A stretch of 64,000 bases of DNA. Origin: Oscillospiraceae bacterium (GTDB lineage: Bacteria > Bacillota > Clostridia > Oscillospirales > Ruminococcaceae). Made by a program: the position numbers and the translations under genes. The stretch spans positions 62,001 through 126,000 of the forward strand of contig JAFRTG010000027.1 in NCBI GenBank assembly GCA_017427265.1, written 5' to 3'. The notes below the pieces were generated by a model. The model saw nothing but the letters and a program-made list of their open reading frames with translations. It made no database searches and had not been told where the DNA came from. Positions 33,665 to 42,221 of this stretch are shown piece after piece; within the stretch, counting starts at the first letter, position 1, and each line of letters begins with the position of its first letter.

Positions 33665-34711
33665 TCAGGTTCCGGAAGTGTTCTGCTGTTCCTGAAGCTC
33701 CGCTGCGACCGTTTCCATCCGTTCCCGGAAGGCCGCTTCGTGCGTCATGTCGTAGGCCGTGCGCAGGAACATCAGCTCCAGATCAATCCGGCCGTGCTGA
33801 CGGGCGCTGTCTGCGAGCGTCAGTGCGAGATTGACCATGCGGCTGTCCGGCGGCGGCGTCAGGCCGTATTTTTCATAGGTGTCAATGATTTTGCCGTGCG
33901 TCGGCGGTGCGAACTTCATGCCGAAGGTCTTCATCCGGTGCAGCACATCCTGCAGCTCCAGCTCAACAGCCTTCGACTGCTCAAAGCGCAGGCTCTCGAA
34001 GTAGAACACGGCGGCAGAATCGTAATCCGATGCAACATAGCAATAAAATCCCATGTTTGCAAGCACTCTTGCGTATCTGTCCGCAGTCGTGCACAGCGGA
34101 AGCGTATCCTGACAGACCTTCAGCAGGCGCTCCTGATTGTGCGCAAACTTGTTGATTTCGGCCAGCTCAAAGCGGATATCCGCGCCGACCGGATTGAATT
34201 TGATTGCACGTTCGATTGCTTTTTCCGCATCGAGCGCCTTGCGCTGCTCCAGCAGCACATAGCCGTACATCGCAAGATACTTCGCAAAATCGAACGGAGC
34301 TCTGTCAAAGACCGTGTCGTCCGGATACAGATACCGGTACATATGGTATTCAAACGGGTTGCGGAAGCTGAACCACTTCACGCTGCCGCCTTCAAATTTC
34401 TCCGCAATTTTATCCGAAATTGCAGAGAGCAGCGCGGCAGAGCCGTCGGTGTCGCCCGATTCGAGCAGCTTCACGGCCTCGCCGTAAACCTGATCCATCC
34501 GCTTGCCGTTGACAAAGGTCATCTCGACCATTTTGTCTCTGGCGTTGTCGGGCATCAGGCTGAATGCGTATTCCGCGACCGCTTCGAGCAGCTCTTTGGA
34601 GTTTTCCTCCTTATGCAGGTCAGTCGCAATATCCTGCAAATGCTGAATATCCTTTTCCAGATCGCCGGTCATTTCTGTCCGGATCTGCGCCATCAGTTCG
34701 GTAACATTCAT
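33665..34711 (-). CDS. TPR-repeat-like protein of unknown function
   Basis: 348-aa soluble, all-helical protein. Segments such as FAKYLAMYGYVLLEQRKALDAE, IKFNPVGADIRFELAEINKF and ARVLANMGFYCYVASDYDSA fit tetratricopeptide repeats over about residues 140-270, which usually bind protein partners. The start ATG at 34709-34711 is behind GAGAGGGA. It follows the NPF-repeat zinc-ribbon gene by 44 bases on the same strand, which suggests a shared transcript and possibly a shared job. Confidence 0.78.
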   Translation of the reverse strand: MNVTELMAQIRTEMTGDLEKDIQHLQDIATDLHKEENSKELLEAVAEYAFSLMPDNARDKMVEMTFVNGKRMDQVYGEAVKLLESGDTDGSAALLSAISDKIAEKFEGGSVKWFSFRNPFEYHMYRYLYPDDTVFDRAPFDFAKYLAMYGYVLLEQRKALDAEKAIERAIKFNPVGADIRFELAEINKFAHNQERLLKVCQDTLPLCTTADRYARVLANMGFYCYVASDYDSAAVFYFESLRFEQSKAVELELQDVLHRMKTFGMKFAPPTHGKIIDTYEKYGLTPPPDSRMVNLALTLADSARQHGRIDLELMFLRTAYDMTHEAAFRERMETVAAELQEQQNTSGT

Positions 34712-34755
34712 GTGGAAATCCCTCTCGTTTTTCTTTTTTGCTGCACAGCAGCGGT

Positions 34756-36201
34756 TTAATAGAATTGATCTTTGTGCTCCCGGAATGCCGCAAATGCGCC
34801 GATTCCGAAGCACAGCACACATAGGATCAGGCCGTATCGCGCATGGATTTTGATGAACTCGGCCGTCTCTTCATTCGCAGTCAGCTCATAGTATGACTTG
34901 AACGTACCGCACGCGCTCAGCACAAGCAGCGCGGAAAGTCCGCTCAGAATGCCGCTTATGATCTCCAGCTTTCTGCCCTTGATGAACAGCAGAATCAATG
35001 CGGCTGCGCCGAGAATCATTGCAGCGAGCACGTAATAATTCTGCTTGGATGCGGCGTCGGTGTTGCTGAGCTCGGATGAGGAATCCATACCGTTCATCCC
35101 GGCAAACCAGTCATAGCTGTTGAAGTCAAAAACGGAATCATTGCCCGTGCTGCCGCCTTCATCTTCGTCTGCGGCCGTTGTGCCGTTCGGATTGTCGTAT
35201 TCGAGATTGCCTGCGATCAGCTGCATACCGGTAAAGGTTCCGAGTACCTGCTCCGTGCCGTAGGTGCCCGTCGAGCACGATACCGTGACGAACGGCAGGA
35301 AGAAGCATACCAGCGCGATTGCAATCGCAATTTTGCCGACCAGACGCATCGGAACGCCCGCAAGGAAGCCGGTTTTGGCAGGCGGGAGTCCGGCGAAATC
35401 GGCCTCGCTGAACGTCGTTGCACCGGCTGCGGCAGGCTGCTGCATACCGGCACCCGCAAATGCCGCGGGCTGCGGCGCAGCATCCGTTTTTTCTGCGGCG
35501 GGCGGCGTCGGCATCATCGGGGACAGCATAGATTCCAGCTCCGAATTCGGCTGCGTGCTGCCGAACGGATTGCTCTGCGGTGCAGTCGGCTGAACCGTCG
35601 TACTGCCGAACGGATTGCTCTGCGGTGCCGTCGGCTGAACCGTCGTACTGCCGAACGGATTGCTCTGCGGTGCAGTCGGCTGAACCGTCGTACTGCCGAA
35701 CGGATTGCTCTGCGGCGGTGCGGGCGGCTGAACCGATGTGCTGCCGAACGGATTGCTCTGCGGCGGTGCGGGCGGCTGAACCGTCGTGCTGCCGAACGGA
35801 TTGTTGTGCGGCGGTGTGGGCGGCTGAACCGTTGTGCTGCCGAACGGATTGCTCTGCGGTGCCGTCGGCTGAACCGTCGTACTGCCGAACGGATTGCTCT
35901 GCGGCGGCGCAGGCGGCTGAACCGTCGTACTGCCGAACGGATTGCTCTGCGGCGGCGCGGTCGGCTGAACCGGAGCAGTCTGCTCCGGGGCGGGGGAAGG
36001 CGGCACCGGTGACTGTGCCTGCGGATTCATGGTAAGATCAGGCATGACGCCTGACAGATCCGGCATCGCGGATGACAGATCCGGCATGTTCTGCGCCGAC
36101 GGCGCAGGAGCGGATTCCTGCTCTCCGCCGACGGCGGCAGAACAGAATGGGCAGGATGTTGCATGGTCGAAAATCTGAGAGCCGCATTGTTTGCAAATCA
36201 C
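34756..36201 (-). CDS. Zinc-ribbon membrane protein with nine NPFGST repeats
   Basis: 481-aa protein. Residues 1-20 are a zinc ribbon (MICKQCGSQI, CPFC). Residues ~30-84 are Pro/Ala/Asp-rich with PDLS repeats. Residues 85-216 hold nine units of 15-16 residues built on QSNPFGSTTVQP. From about residue 285 there are four predicted membrane spans, including IAIAIALVCFFLPFVTVSCS and YYVLAAMILGAAALILLFI. The layout suggests a membrane anchor with a long, flexible tail carrying repeated binding motifs. No enzyme domain is seen. It lies between aspS and the TPR gene. Confidence 0.85.
   Translation of the reverse strand: MICKQCGSQIFDHATSCPFCSAAVGGEQESAPAPSAQNMPDLSSAMPDLSGVMPDLTMNPQAQSPVPPSPAPEQTAPVQPTAPPQSNPFGSTTVQPPAPPQSNPFGSTTVQPTAPQSNPFGSTTVQPPTPPHNNPFGSTTVQPPAPPQSNPFGSTSVQPPAPPQSNPFGSTTVQPTAPQSNPFGSTTVQPTAPQSNPFGSTTVQPTAPQSNPFGSTQPNSELESMLSPMMPTPPAAEKTDAAPQPAAFAGAGMQQPAAAGATTFSEADFAGLPPAKTGFLAGVPMRLVGKIAIAIALVCFFLPFVTVSCSTGTYGTEQVLGTFTGMQLIAGNLEYDNPNGTTAADEDEGGSTGNDSVFDFNSYDWFAGMNGMDSSSELSNTDAASKQNYYVLAAMILGAAALILLFIKGRKLEIISGILSGLSALLVLSACGTFKSYYELTANEETAEFIKIHARYGLILCVLCFGIGAFAAFREHKDQFY
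35554..35949 (-). repeat. Coding minisatellite: nine 45-48 base units
   Basis: In-frame tandem repeats encode (Q/H)(S/N)NPFGST(T/S)VQP(P/T)(A/T)P(P). Units are of two lengths, 15 and 16 codons. Copies 6 to 8 are identical in protein, a sign of recent expansion. Confidence 0.95.
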
Positions 36202-36271
36202 TGGTACGTACCTCCTTTAATTGGGTTGCTTCCGGCGGAATAAATGCGTCTATATCCCGCCGCTGACGGAT

Positions 36272-38044
36272 TCAGTCCTCCTCGATTGCTGCGATGCCGA
36301 GAATATCGAGGCTTTCCTTGTCAACCGGCGACGGGCATCCGCTCATCAGCTCACGGGCGTTCTGTACCTTCGGGAAGGCCACAACGTCACGCAGCGAATC
36401 GACCTGCGCAAGCGTCATCGTCAGTCTGTCGAGGCCGATGCCGAGGCCGCCGTGGGGCGGTGCACCGTACTTGTATGCCTCGACAAGGAAGCCGAATTTT
36501 GCTTCGATCTCCTCATCGGTCAGGCCGAGCGATTCAAACATCTTCTGCTGCAGCTCGTAATCCGTGATGCGGATGGAGCCGGAGCAGAGCTCCGTGCCGT
36601 TCAGCACGAGGTCATAGGCCTTGGCAAAGACCTTTTCCGGCGCGGTGTCCAGATACTGCAGACACTCGTCCATCGGCATGGTGAACGGGTGATGCATTGC
36701 AAGCCATTCGCCGGTTTCCTCGTCCTTCTCAAAGAACGGGAACTGCGTGATCCACAGGAAGTTGAATTCGCCCTCCGGAATAAGGTCGAGCTTTCTTGCA
36801 AGATGATTGCGCAGTGCGCCGAGAACCGGCAGCGTCACAGAGGTCTTGTCCGCGACAATCAGCACGACGTCGCCCTGCTCTGCGCCCGCGGTTTTGAGGA
36901 TCGCATCAAGCTCGCCGTCCTTCAGGAACTTGCCGAAGGAGCAGTTCGGCTCTGCATCCACCCAGCGGATATATGCAAGACCCTTTGCGCCGATACCCCT
37001 GACCATCTCGGTCAGCTTGTCAATCTCCTTGCGGGTGAGCGTGCCGGCGGCGTTCTTTGCGGTGATGCAGCGAACCGTGCCGCCGGAAGCCAGTGCGCCG
37101 GAGAATACTGCAAATTCGCAGTCTTTGACAGTCTCGGAAAGATCGGTCAGCTCCATGCCGAAGCGCAGATCCGGCTTATCCGAGCCGAAGCGGTTCATCG
37201 CCTCGGTGTAGGTCAGTCTGGGGAGCGGCGTTTTCAGCTCGCGGTGCATGACGTCCTTGAACAGACGGATCAGGAAGCCCTCCGTGATGTCGAGAATGTC
37301 ATCGACATCGACAAAGCTCATTTCCAGGTCAATCTGCGTGAACTCCGGCTGACGGTCCGCACGGAGATCCTCGTCGCGGAAGCAGCGTGCCAGCTGGATG
37401 TATCTGTCATAGCCCGCGACCATCAGCAGCTGCTTGTAGATCTGCGGAGACTGCGGCAGTGCGTAGAATTCACCGTGGTGCACTCTGGACGGAACAAGAT
37501 AATCTCTTGCGCCTTCCGGTGTGGACTTCATCATCATCGGCGTTTCGATCTCAAGGAAGCCGTTTTCATAGAAATACTGGCGTGCGCACTGTGCGATCTT
37601 GTGGCGCAGAATCAGGTTCTGCTGCAGCGGCGCTCTGCGGAGATCGAGATAGCGGTATTTGAGACGCAGCTCCTCGTTGACCTTTGTCTGCGCGGTGATC
37701 TCGAATGGCGGTGTTTTGGCCTTGGCAAGAATGCGCAGCTCGGTGACGTAAATCTCAACGTGACCCGTTGCGATCTTGTCGGTCTTGCTTTCGCGCTCGC
37801 GCACATCGCCCTTTGCCATGATGACGTACTCGCTCTTGCAGGATGCAGCCTTCTCGAACAGCGCCTTGTCGGTCGTGTCGTCGAAGGTCAGCTGTACCAC
37901 GCCCGTGCGGTCGCGCAGGACGATGAACAGGATGCCGCCCTTGTCGCGGACGGTATCGACAAAGCCGCCGACTGTGACGGTCTTGCCCGCTTCGAGCACC
38001 TCACCGCAGTAGCAGGTGCGCTTCATTCCTTGCATGTTGTCCAT
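36272..38044 (-). CDS. aspS: Aspartyl-tRNA synthetase
   Basis: 590-aa class II synthetase of the bacterial type. N-terminal OB-fold anticodon domain (DNMQGMKRTCYCGEV, then GWVHRRRD-equivalent VGGFVDTVRDKGGILF), motif 2 around ARCFRDEDLRADRQPEFTQI, the GAD insertion domain (residues ~285-420), and motif 3 GGLGIGLDRLTM. Whether it charges only tRNA-Asp or also tRNA-Asn cannot be told here. Start at ATG 38042-38044 has AAAGGAG 11 bases upstream; a closer ATG crowds the ribosome site. Confidence 0.96.
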   Translation of the reverse strand: MDNMQGMKRTCYCGEVLEAGKTVTVGGFVDTVRDKGGILFIVLRDRTGVVQLTFDDTTDKALFEKAASCKSEYVIMAKGDVRERESKTDKIATGHVEIYVTELRILAKAKTPPFEITAQTKVNEELRLKYRYLDLRRAPLQQNLILRHKIAQCARQYFYENGFLEIETPMMMKSTPEGARDYLVPSRVHHGEFYALPQSPQIYKQLLMVAGYDRYIQLARCFRDEDLRADRQPEFTQIDLEMSFVDVDDILDITEGFLIRLFKDVMHRELKTPLPRLTYTEAMNRFGSDKPDLRFGMELTDLSETVKDCEFAVFSGALASGGTVRCITAKNAAGTLTRKEIDKLTEMVRGIGAKGLAYIRWVDAEPNCSFGKFLKDGELDAILKTAGAEQGDVVLIVADKTSVTLPVLGALRNHLARKLDLIPEGEFNFLWITQFPFFEKDEETGEWLAMHHPFTMPMDECLQYLDTAPEKVFAKAYDLVLNGTELCSGSIRITDYELQQKMFESLGLTDEEIEAKFGFLVEAYKYGAPPHGGLGIGLDRLTMTLAQVDSLRDVVAFPKVQNARELMSGCPSPVDKESLDILGIAAIEED

Positions 38045-38104
38045 TGTTTTCATTACTCCTTTATGAATATATAAATATATGTATCCGCTTTGCGGATGAT
38101 TATA

Positions 38105-38181
38105 GGTATCGCTGCGCGATGATTCTGAATGGGCTCCGCCCAAACCTGCCAAAGGGACTGCGCCCCTTTGGAATCCCGTGA
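38105..38181 (+). repeat. Dispersed intergenic repeat family B, copy 1
   Basis: Starts GGTATCGCTGCGCGAT and ends GGAATCCCGTGA, with nested palindromes GGGC...GCCC and AAAGGG...CCCTTT. A second copy in the same orientation is at 48266-48345. Confidence 0.85.
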
Positions 38182-38190
38182 AGGGATGAT

Positions 38191-38652
38191 TTATCGGTAA
38201 AGGATTGCGTCCCTGATGAGCCGTCTGACAAAGTCGGATGTAATAAGATTCATTAGCAGGATTACCAATCCGAATGCTACGGCCGGGGCTATATCGTTTT
38301 TATGTTTGCCGTCATAGGAAATGGTCGGTACCAGAAGAATCATGTCTGCCAGAATGCCAACCGCAAACAGCGGAGCCTCAATCCAGCTGAATTTTGCACC
38401 CAGAAAACTGCTGAGCGCACCGAATCCGGCTGCGGCCGCGAACGAAAGCAGATAAAATTTGATGCATTTCGTGTCCGGTCTGAACGGGTTCTGTTCCTGA
38501 TGCTGCGGCAGCGAACCGGTCAATCCGGCATGAAGCGTGCCGTTTTCCATTTTCAGGGGTGCGGCACAGTATGTGCAGTAAAATGCATCCGTATCAAAGG
38601 GAACCGTCAGTTCCCGCCCGCATTTCGGGCAGTAAAGTGTGTGTGTTTCCAT
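38191..38652 (-). CDS. Zinc-ribbon membrane protein (single, non-array type)
   Basis: 153-aa protein with an N-terminal four-Cys zinc ribbon (YCPKCGRE and YCTYCAAP) and three or four membrane spans after residue ~65 (FYLLSFAAAAGFGALSSFLG, LFAVGILADMILLVPT, VAFGLVILLMNLI). It differs from the four array members upstream in lacking the AFAQDMQFAPPP segment. Function unknown. ATG at 38650-38652. Confidence 0.78.
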   Translation of the reverse strand: METHTLYCPKCGRELTVPFDTDAFYCTYCAAPLKMENGTLHAGLTGSLPQHQEQNPFRPDTKCIKFYLLSFAAAAGFGALSSFLGAKFSWIEAPLFAVGILADMILLVPTISYDGKHKNDIAPAVAFGLVILLMNLITSDFVRRLIRDAILYR

Positions 38653-38685
38653 ATTGCTTTGCTCCGTTATTTACGTTGTTCCGAT

Positions 38686-39312
38686 TCAGAAAGATGATTC
38701 AAAAAACCGACACAGGGGAGTCGCCAGGATGCCGCTTGCAATCGCAGAAGCGATCGTTCCGAGAACGAACTGCATGGTGCCCTGTGCAACCCTGGTTTTG
38801 AACAGCGGCTTTTTTTCGAGATAGGCGTCATCCGGGCGGAGCAGTCCGGAGAGAATTCCGCAGACCGGCGTGGACAACCGATAGGCACTAATCAGCATGA
38901 GACCGAGCACCTGTTTTTTGTTAGCCACGTACATCGCGGTGCCGACGCTCAGCACGATGGCCTGAATCACAGGCATTGCAATATTCAGAATATGCCAGAA
39001 GCGGCGCTTTTTCTTTGCCTGCGCAAGCTGCTCCGGCGTATACTGCGGACCTGTGGACGCAAACTGTTCCGGCTGGATCTGCAGCTCCGGAAGCGGCACT
39101 GACTTCTGCAGAAACTGCGAATGTGTCTGCTCGTCGTCCTGTACGGGCTGTACGGGCGGCGGCGCAAACTGCATATCCTGCGCAAAGGCGGCAGCGTTGT
39201 CTGACGACAACGGACTCATTTCATTGCCGCAGCAGGGGCAGATGACGCCCCGCCCGGCCTCCGGTTTTGCTTTGTGGCCGCAGTTCTGGCAAATCAGGGG
39301 TTCTAATTCCAT
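38686..39312 (-). CDS. Zinc-ribbon membrane protein, array member 1
   Basis: 208-aa protein. The zinc ribbon (LICQNCGHKAKPEAGRG, CPCCGNEM) is followed by AAFAQDMQFAPPP, a Gln/Pro-rich linker, then YTPEQLAQAKKKRRFWH and two to four membrane spans with the signature CGILSGLLRPDDAYLEKKP. All four array members share this order. Closest to the gene at 39396. Likely products of tandem duplication; function unknown. Last gene of the array in transcription order. Confidence 0.82.
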   Translation of the reverse strand: MELEPLICQNCGHKAKPEAGRGVICPCCGNEMSPLSSDNAAAFAQDMQFAPPPVQPVQDDEQTHSQFLQKSVPLPELQIQPEQFASTGPQYTPEQLAQAKKKRRFWHILNIAMPVIQAIVLSVGTAMYVANKKQVLGLMLISAYRLSTPVCGILSGLLRPDDAYLEKKPLFKTRVAQGTMQFVLGTIASAIASGILATPLCRFFESSF

Positions 39313-39395
39313 TTGTTAATCCTCTAATATTATTATAACGGATTCGCTTGCGGACATATTGCAACGGGATCCTTTCAAAGTGCCAAAGAGACATC

Positions 39396-39995
39396 TTAAA
39401 GCAGGTCTTCAAAGATTGCGCACAAGGAGCCGGCGCCTGCAAAGGAAATAATCGTGCCTGCAATACTCTGAATAATCCCTTGCATGACTTTCGTTTTGAA
39501 TGCCGGCGGCTTGTCCAAATAGGCGTCATCCGGGCGGAGCAGAGCGGAGAGAAATCCGCAGACCGGCACGGACATCAGCCATGTCATAATCAGCAGGACA
39601 CCGTAATTGTTGTCAGCGTTGTTCAGCGTGACGCCGGCGCCCAGCACGACGGCCTGAATCACGGGCATTGCGATATTCATAAAATGCCAGTAGCCGCGCT
39701 TTTTCTTTGCCTGTGCAAGCTGCTCCGGCGTATACCGCGGAGCCGTGGACGCAAACTGTTCCGGCTGGATCGGCAGCTCCGGAAGGGGCTGTGTCTCCTG
39801 CAAAAACTGCGGATGTGTCTGTTCATCGTCCGGCAAGGGCTGCGGGGCAAACTGCATATCCTGCGCAAAAGCCGCATCGGTATCTGCCGGCATCGGGCTC
39901 ATTTCATTGCCGCAGCAGGGGCAGATGACGCCCCGTCCGGCTTCCGGCTGTGCTTTTGTGCCGCAGTTCTGGCATACCAAAGTCACCAATTCCAT
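39396..39995 (-). CDS. Zinc-ribbon membrane protein, array member 2
   Basis: 199-aa paralogue of the gene at 38686: ribbon LVCQNCGTKAQPEAGRG with CPCCGNEM, the shared AFAQDMQFAP segment, YTPEQLAQAKKKRGYWHF, and CGFLSALLRPDDAYLDKP between membrane spans. The linker DDEQTHPQFLQ is shared with member 1 only, so these two are the youngest pair. Confidence 0.82.
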   Translation of the reverse strand: MELVTLVCQNCGTKAQPEAGRGVICPCCGNEMSPMPADTDAAFAQDMQFAPQPLPDDEQTHPQFLQETQPLPELPIQPEQFASTAPRYTPEQLAQAKKKRGYWHFMNIAMPVIQAVVLGAGVTLNNADNNYGVLLIMTWLMSVPVCGFLSALLRPDDAYLDKPPAFKTKVMQGIIQSIAGTIISFAGAGSLCAIFEDLL

Positions 39996-40099
39996 ATGTC
40001 AAACCTCTGAAATTATTTAATAGTGTATCCGCTTGGCGGATGTGTCAGTGATGTGCTTCTCCCATCGGAGCGGCGCCCCGCAGAAAAACAGGGAGAGGG

Positions 40100-40738
40100 T
40101 CAGAGCATTCCAAGCAGACCTGCAAGTATGGCAAACAGAATGCCGCCCGCGCCGGCGGAAATCGCAGCGCTCATCCAGAACTGCGTGATGCCCTGCTTAA
40201 ACTTTGATTTACAGTACGGCTTTCTGTCAATATATGCGTCATCCGGACGAAACAGGCCGGATAATGCGCCGAAGCCGGGCAGGGTCAGCACCCATGTCAG
40301 AATCAGCGGTACACCGAACCGGGTGCCGCTCTCCTCGAGCAGAATGCCGAGCGCCAGCATCAGCGTTTGCAGGCCGATCAGCGCCGAATTCATCACATAC
40401 CAGTTTTTGCGCTTGTTCTGCGCTTCTGCGAGCATGGCCGGCGAATACTGCGGCATCTGCTGCATCATCTGACCGGTCTGCATTTGCTGCAGCGGCATTG
40501 CATCGGGCTGCTGCATCTGCATCGGCTGCTGCATCTGCTGCGCCGGGGGCGGTGCAAACTGTGTATCCTGCGCAAACTGCATGTCCTGTCCGAATGCGGG
40601 GTCTGCCGCATAGGCAAAGCTCTGACGGTCAAGCGATGTATTCAGTTCTTTTCCGCAGTAGGGGCACATCGCGCTCCGGCCCGCTTCGATCTGCGCCTGT
40701 CCGCCGCACTGCGGACAAACCAGGGATACCAAGCCCAT
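40100..40738 (-). CDS. Zinc-ribbon membrane protein, array member 3
   Basis: 212-aa paralogue. Ribbon LVCPQCGGQAQIEAGRS with CPYCGKEL; a Gln/Met-rich linker (QQMQQPMQMQQPDAMPLQQM) replaces the acidic one of members 1 and 2; then YSPAMLAEAQNKRKNWY and FGALSGLFRPDDAYIDRKP. The most diverged membrane part of the four. Unknown function. Confidence 0.82.
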   Translation of the reverse strand: MGLVSLVCPQCGGQAQIEAGRSAMCPYCGKELNTSLDRQSFAYAADPAFGQDMQFAQDTQFAPPPAQQMQQPMQMQQPDAMPLQQMQTGQMMQQMPQYSPAMLAEAQNKRKNWYVMNSALIGLQTLMLALGILLEESGTRFGVPLILTWVLTLPGFGALSGLFRPDDAYIDRKPYCKSKFKQGITQFWMSAAISAGAGGILFAILAGLLGML

Positions 40739-40806
40739 ATGTCATACCTCCGATATCAGAGTATATTATTGATTTTTCAGCGGGAGCAATCCCTGAGAGC
40801 GCCGGA

Positions 40807-41418
40807 TCATCCGAACATACTTTCGAGAATCGCGTACAGTATGCCGCCGCCGACTGCGGAAGCGGCCGTTCCGATGATAAACTGCATGATGCCCTGAACA
40901 ACCTTGCTTCTGAACATCGGCCTTTTGTCAGGATACGCCTGATCCGGGCGCAGCACACCGGAAATGATGCCGCAGACCGGCAGCGACATCAGCCAGGCGA
41001 GTATCATCGGAACGCCGATATCCTCATTGTAGTCGGACAGCATGACGCCGAGTCCGAGCACCGCCGCCTGTACCGCGGGCATAGCGAGGTTCATAAAATG
41101 CCAGGAACCGCGCTTTTTCTTTGCCTGTGCAAGCTGCTCCTGCGTATATTGCGGTGCCTGCATTGCATAGCCGCCGGGCTGCATCGGCATGACCTGCTGC
41201 TGCATCGGCATGGCTGCCTGCTGCAGAAACGGATCCTGCATTTGTACGGCAGCCTGTGCGGGCGGCGGGGCGAACTGCATATCCTGTGCAAATGCGGCGC
41301 CTGTATCCACAGGAGACGCAGCCATTTCATTGCCGCAGTAGGGACACATGGCACTGTGTCCGGCTTCGATCTGAGCCTGTCCGCCGCAATTCGGGCAGAT
41401 CATTGTGATAAACGCCAT
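40807..41418 (-). CDS. Zinc-ribbon membrane protein, array member 4 (first transcribed)
   Basis: 203-aa paralogue. Ribbon MICPNCGGQAQIEAGHS with CPYCGNEM, AFAQDMQFAPPPAQ, a Met/Gln-rich linker, YTQEQLAQAKKKRGSWHF and CGIISGVLRPDQAYPDKRP. ATG at 41416-41418 follows GGAGGGATTTCA. A 43-base gap separates it from the membrane protein gene upstream, so the array may be read from that promoter. Confidence 0.82.
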   Translation of the reverse strand: MAFITMICPNCGGQAQIEAGHSAMCPYCGNEMAASPVDTGAAFAQDMQFAPPPAQAAVQMQDPFLQQAAMPMQQQVMPMQPGGYAMQAPQYTQEQLAQAKKKRGSWHFMNLAMPAVQAAVLGLGVMLSDYNEDIGVPMILAWLMSLPVCGIISGVLRPDQAYPDKRPMFRSKVVQGIMQFIIGTAASAVGGGILYAILESMFG

Positions 41419-41461
41419 TGAAATCCCTCCACGCTTTTTTGTTTCTGCGCTCCGCAGATGA

Positions 41462-42007
41462 TTACCGTCTGTGCTTTCCGAGAATCTTCCGCACAAAGAA
41501 CTGATGATAAAACCAGCTCATGCGCGAGAGCACCCTGTCATAGAAGAAGAACACCAGATTGAATGCGACGAACAGCACAACGAACATCACAGCGCCGGTA
41601 TCCTCAAATGTCGGCAGACCGAGCACATAGACGGTCGCAAGATAATCCAATATCAGAAACAGGTTGAAAACTGCGAATTTGCATACGGTTTTCAGCAGCT
41701 TTCCCTTGATTTTATCGAGATACAGCCGCAGAATCGGATAATACCCGAAAAACAGAATGAACATCAGCGCGGCTTCCTTGTCAAAGGTGACGATCAGCGC
41801 CAGCAGGCTGACAGCCAGATATGTGAGCCATGCCCAGCCGACGGAGACCTCTTCGACCAGAATGACCATCAGCAGTCCTGCGGCCATCGGTGCGGCGATG
41901 TACAGCGCCGGGATGACACCGCTCGTGAACATAATCACGATGCAGAGCGCCGCCACAATGCCGCCCAGTGCGACGCGGCTGCTCAGCTTTTGTGTTCCGG
42001 TCGTCAT
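41462..42007 (-). CDS. Integral membrane protein, ECF S-component-like
   Basis: 181-aa protein with about five membrane spans. The N-terminal SRVALGGIVAALCIVIMF followed by SGVIPALYIAAPMAAGL resembles small S-component-like membrane proteins of Firmicutes. It ends in a basic tail (RKILGKHRR). No ligand can be named. Start at ATG 42005-42007 behind GGGGTGAG. Confidence 0.7.
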   Translation of the reverse strand: MTTGTQKLSSRVALGGIVAALCIVIMFTSGVIPALYIAAPMAAGLLMVILVEEVSVGWAWLTYLAVSLLALIVTFDKEAALMFILFFGYYPILRLYLDKIKGKLLKTVCKFAVFNLFLILDYLATVYVLGLPTFEDTGAVMFVVLFVAFNLVFFFYDRVLSRMSWFYHQFFVRKILGKHRR

Positions 42008-42151
42008 GTACTCACCCCGCTCGCTTTTTGTCGTCAGTCTGATATAAGACACCTATCATATATCATACCACAAATCCGCGGAAAAGTCAATCTGTCACAA
42101 GGGCTCTGCAAGGATTCTTCGCCCGGAGACAGTGCCGCGGGATACCGTAAA

Positions 42152-42187
42152 AAACGCCCGGCCGTTTGCAAAAACAGCCGGGTGTTT
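42152..42187 (-). terminator. Terminator of the anti-sigma gene
   Basis: AAACGCCCGGC pairs with GCCGGGTGTTT; on the - strand TTTTTTAC follows. Confidence 0.88.
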
Positions 42188-42221
42188 CGGTGATTCGGTT
42201 TTTCATTGAGGATGCTTCATT

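Noticed and set aside
35554-35949. Tandem repeats that might be taken for a CRISPR array
   Set aside because: The units are in frame, have no unique spacers and encode NPFGST repeats.
36221-38074. 617-codon + strand frame antisense to aspS
   Set aside because: Shadow of aspS with no recognisable domain.
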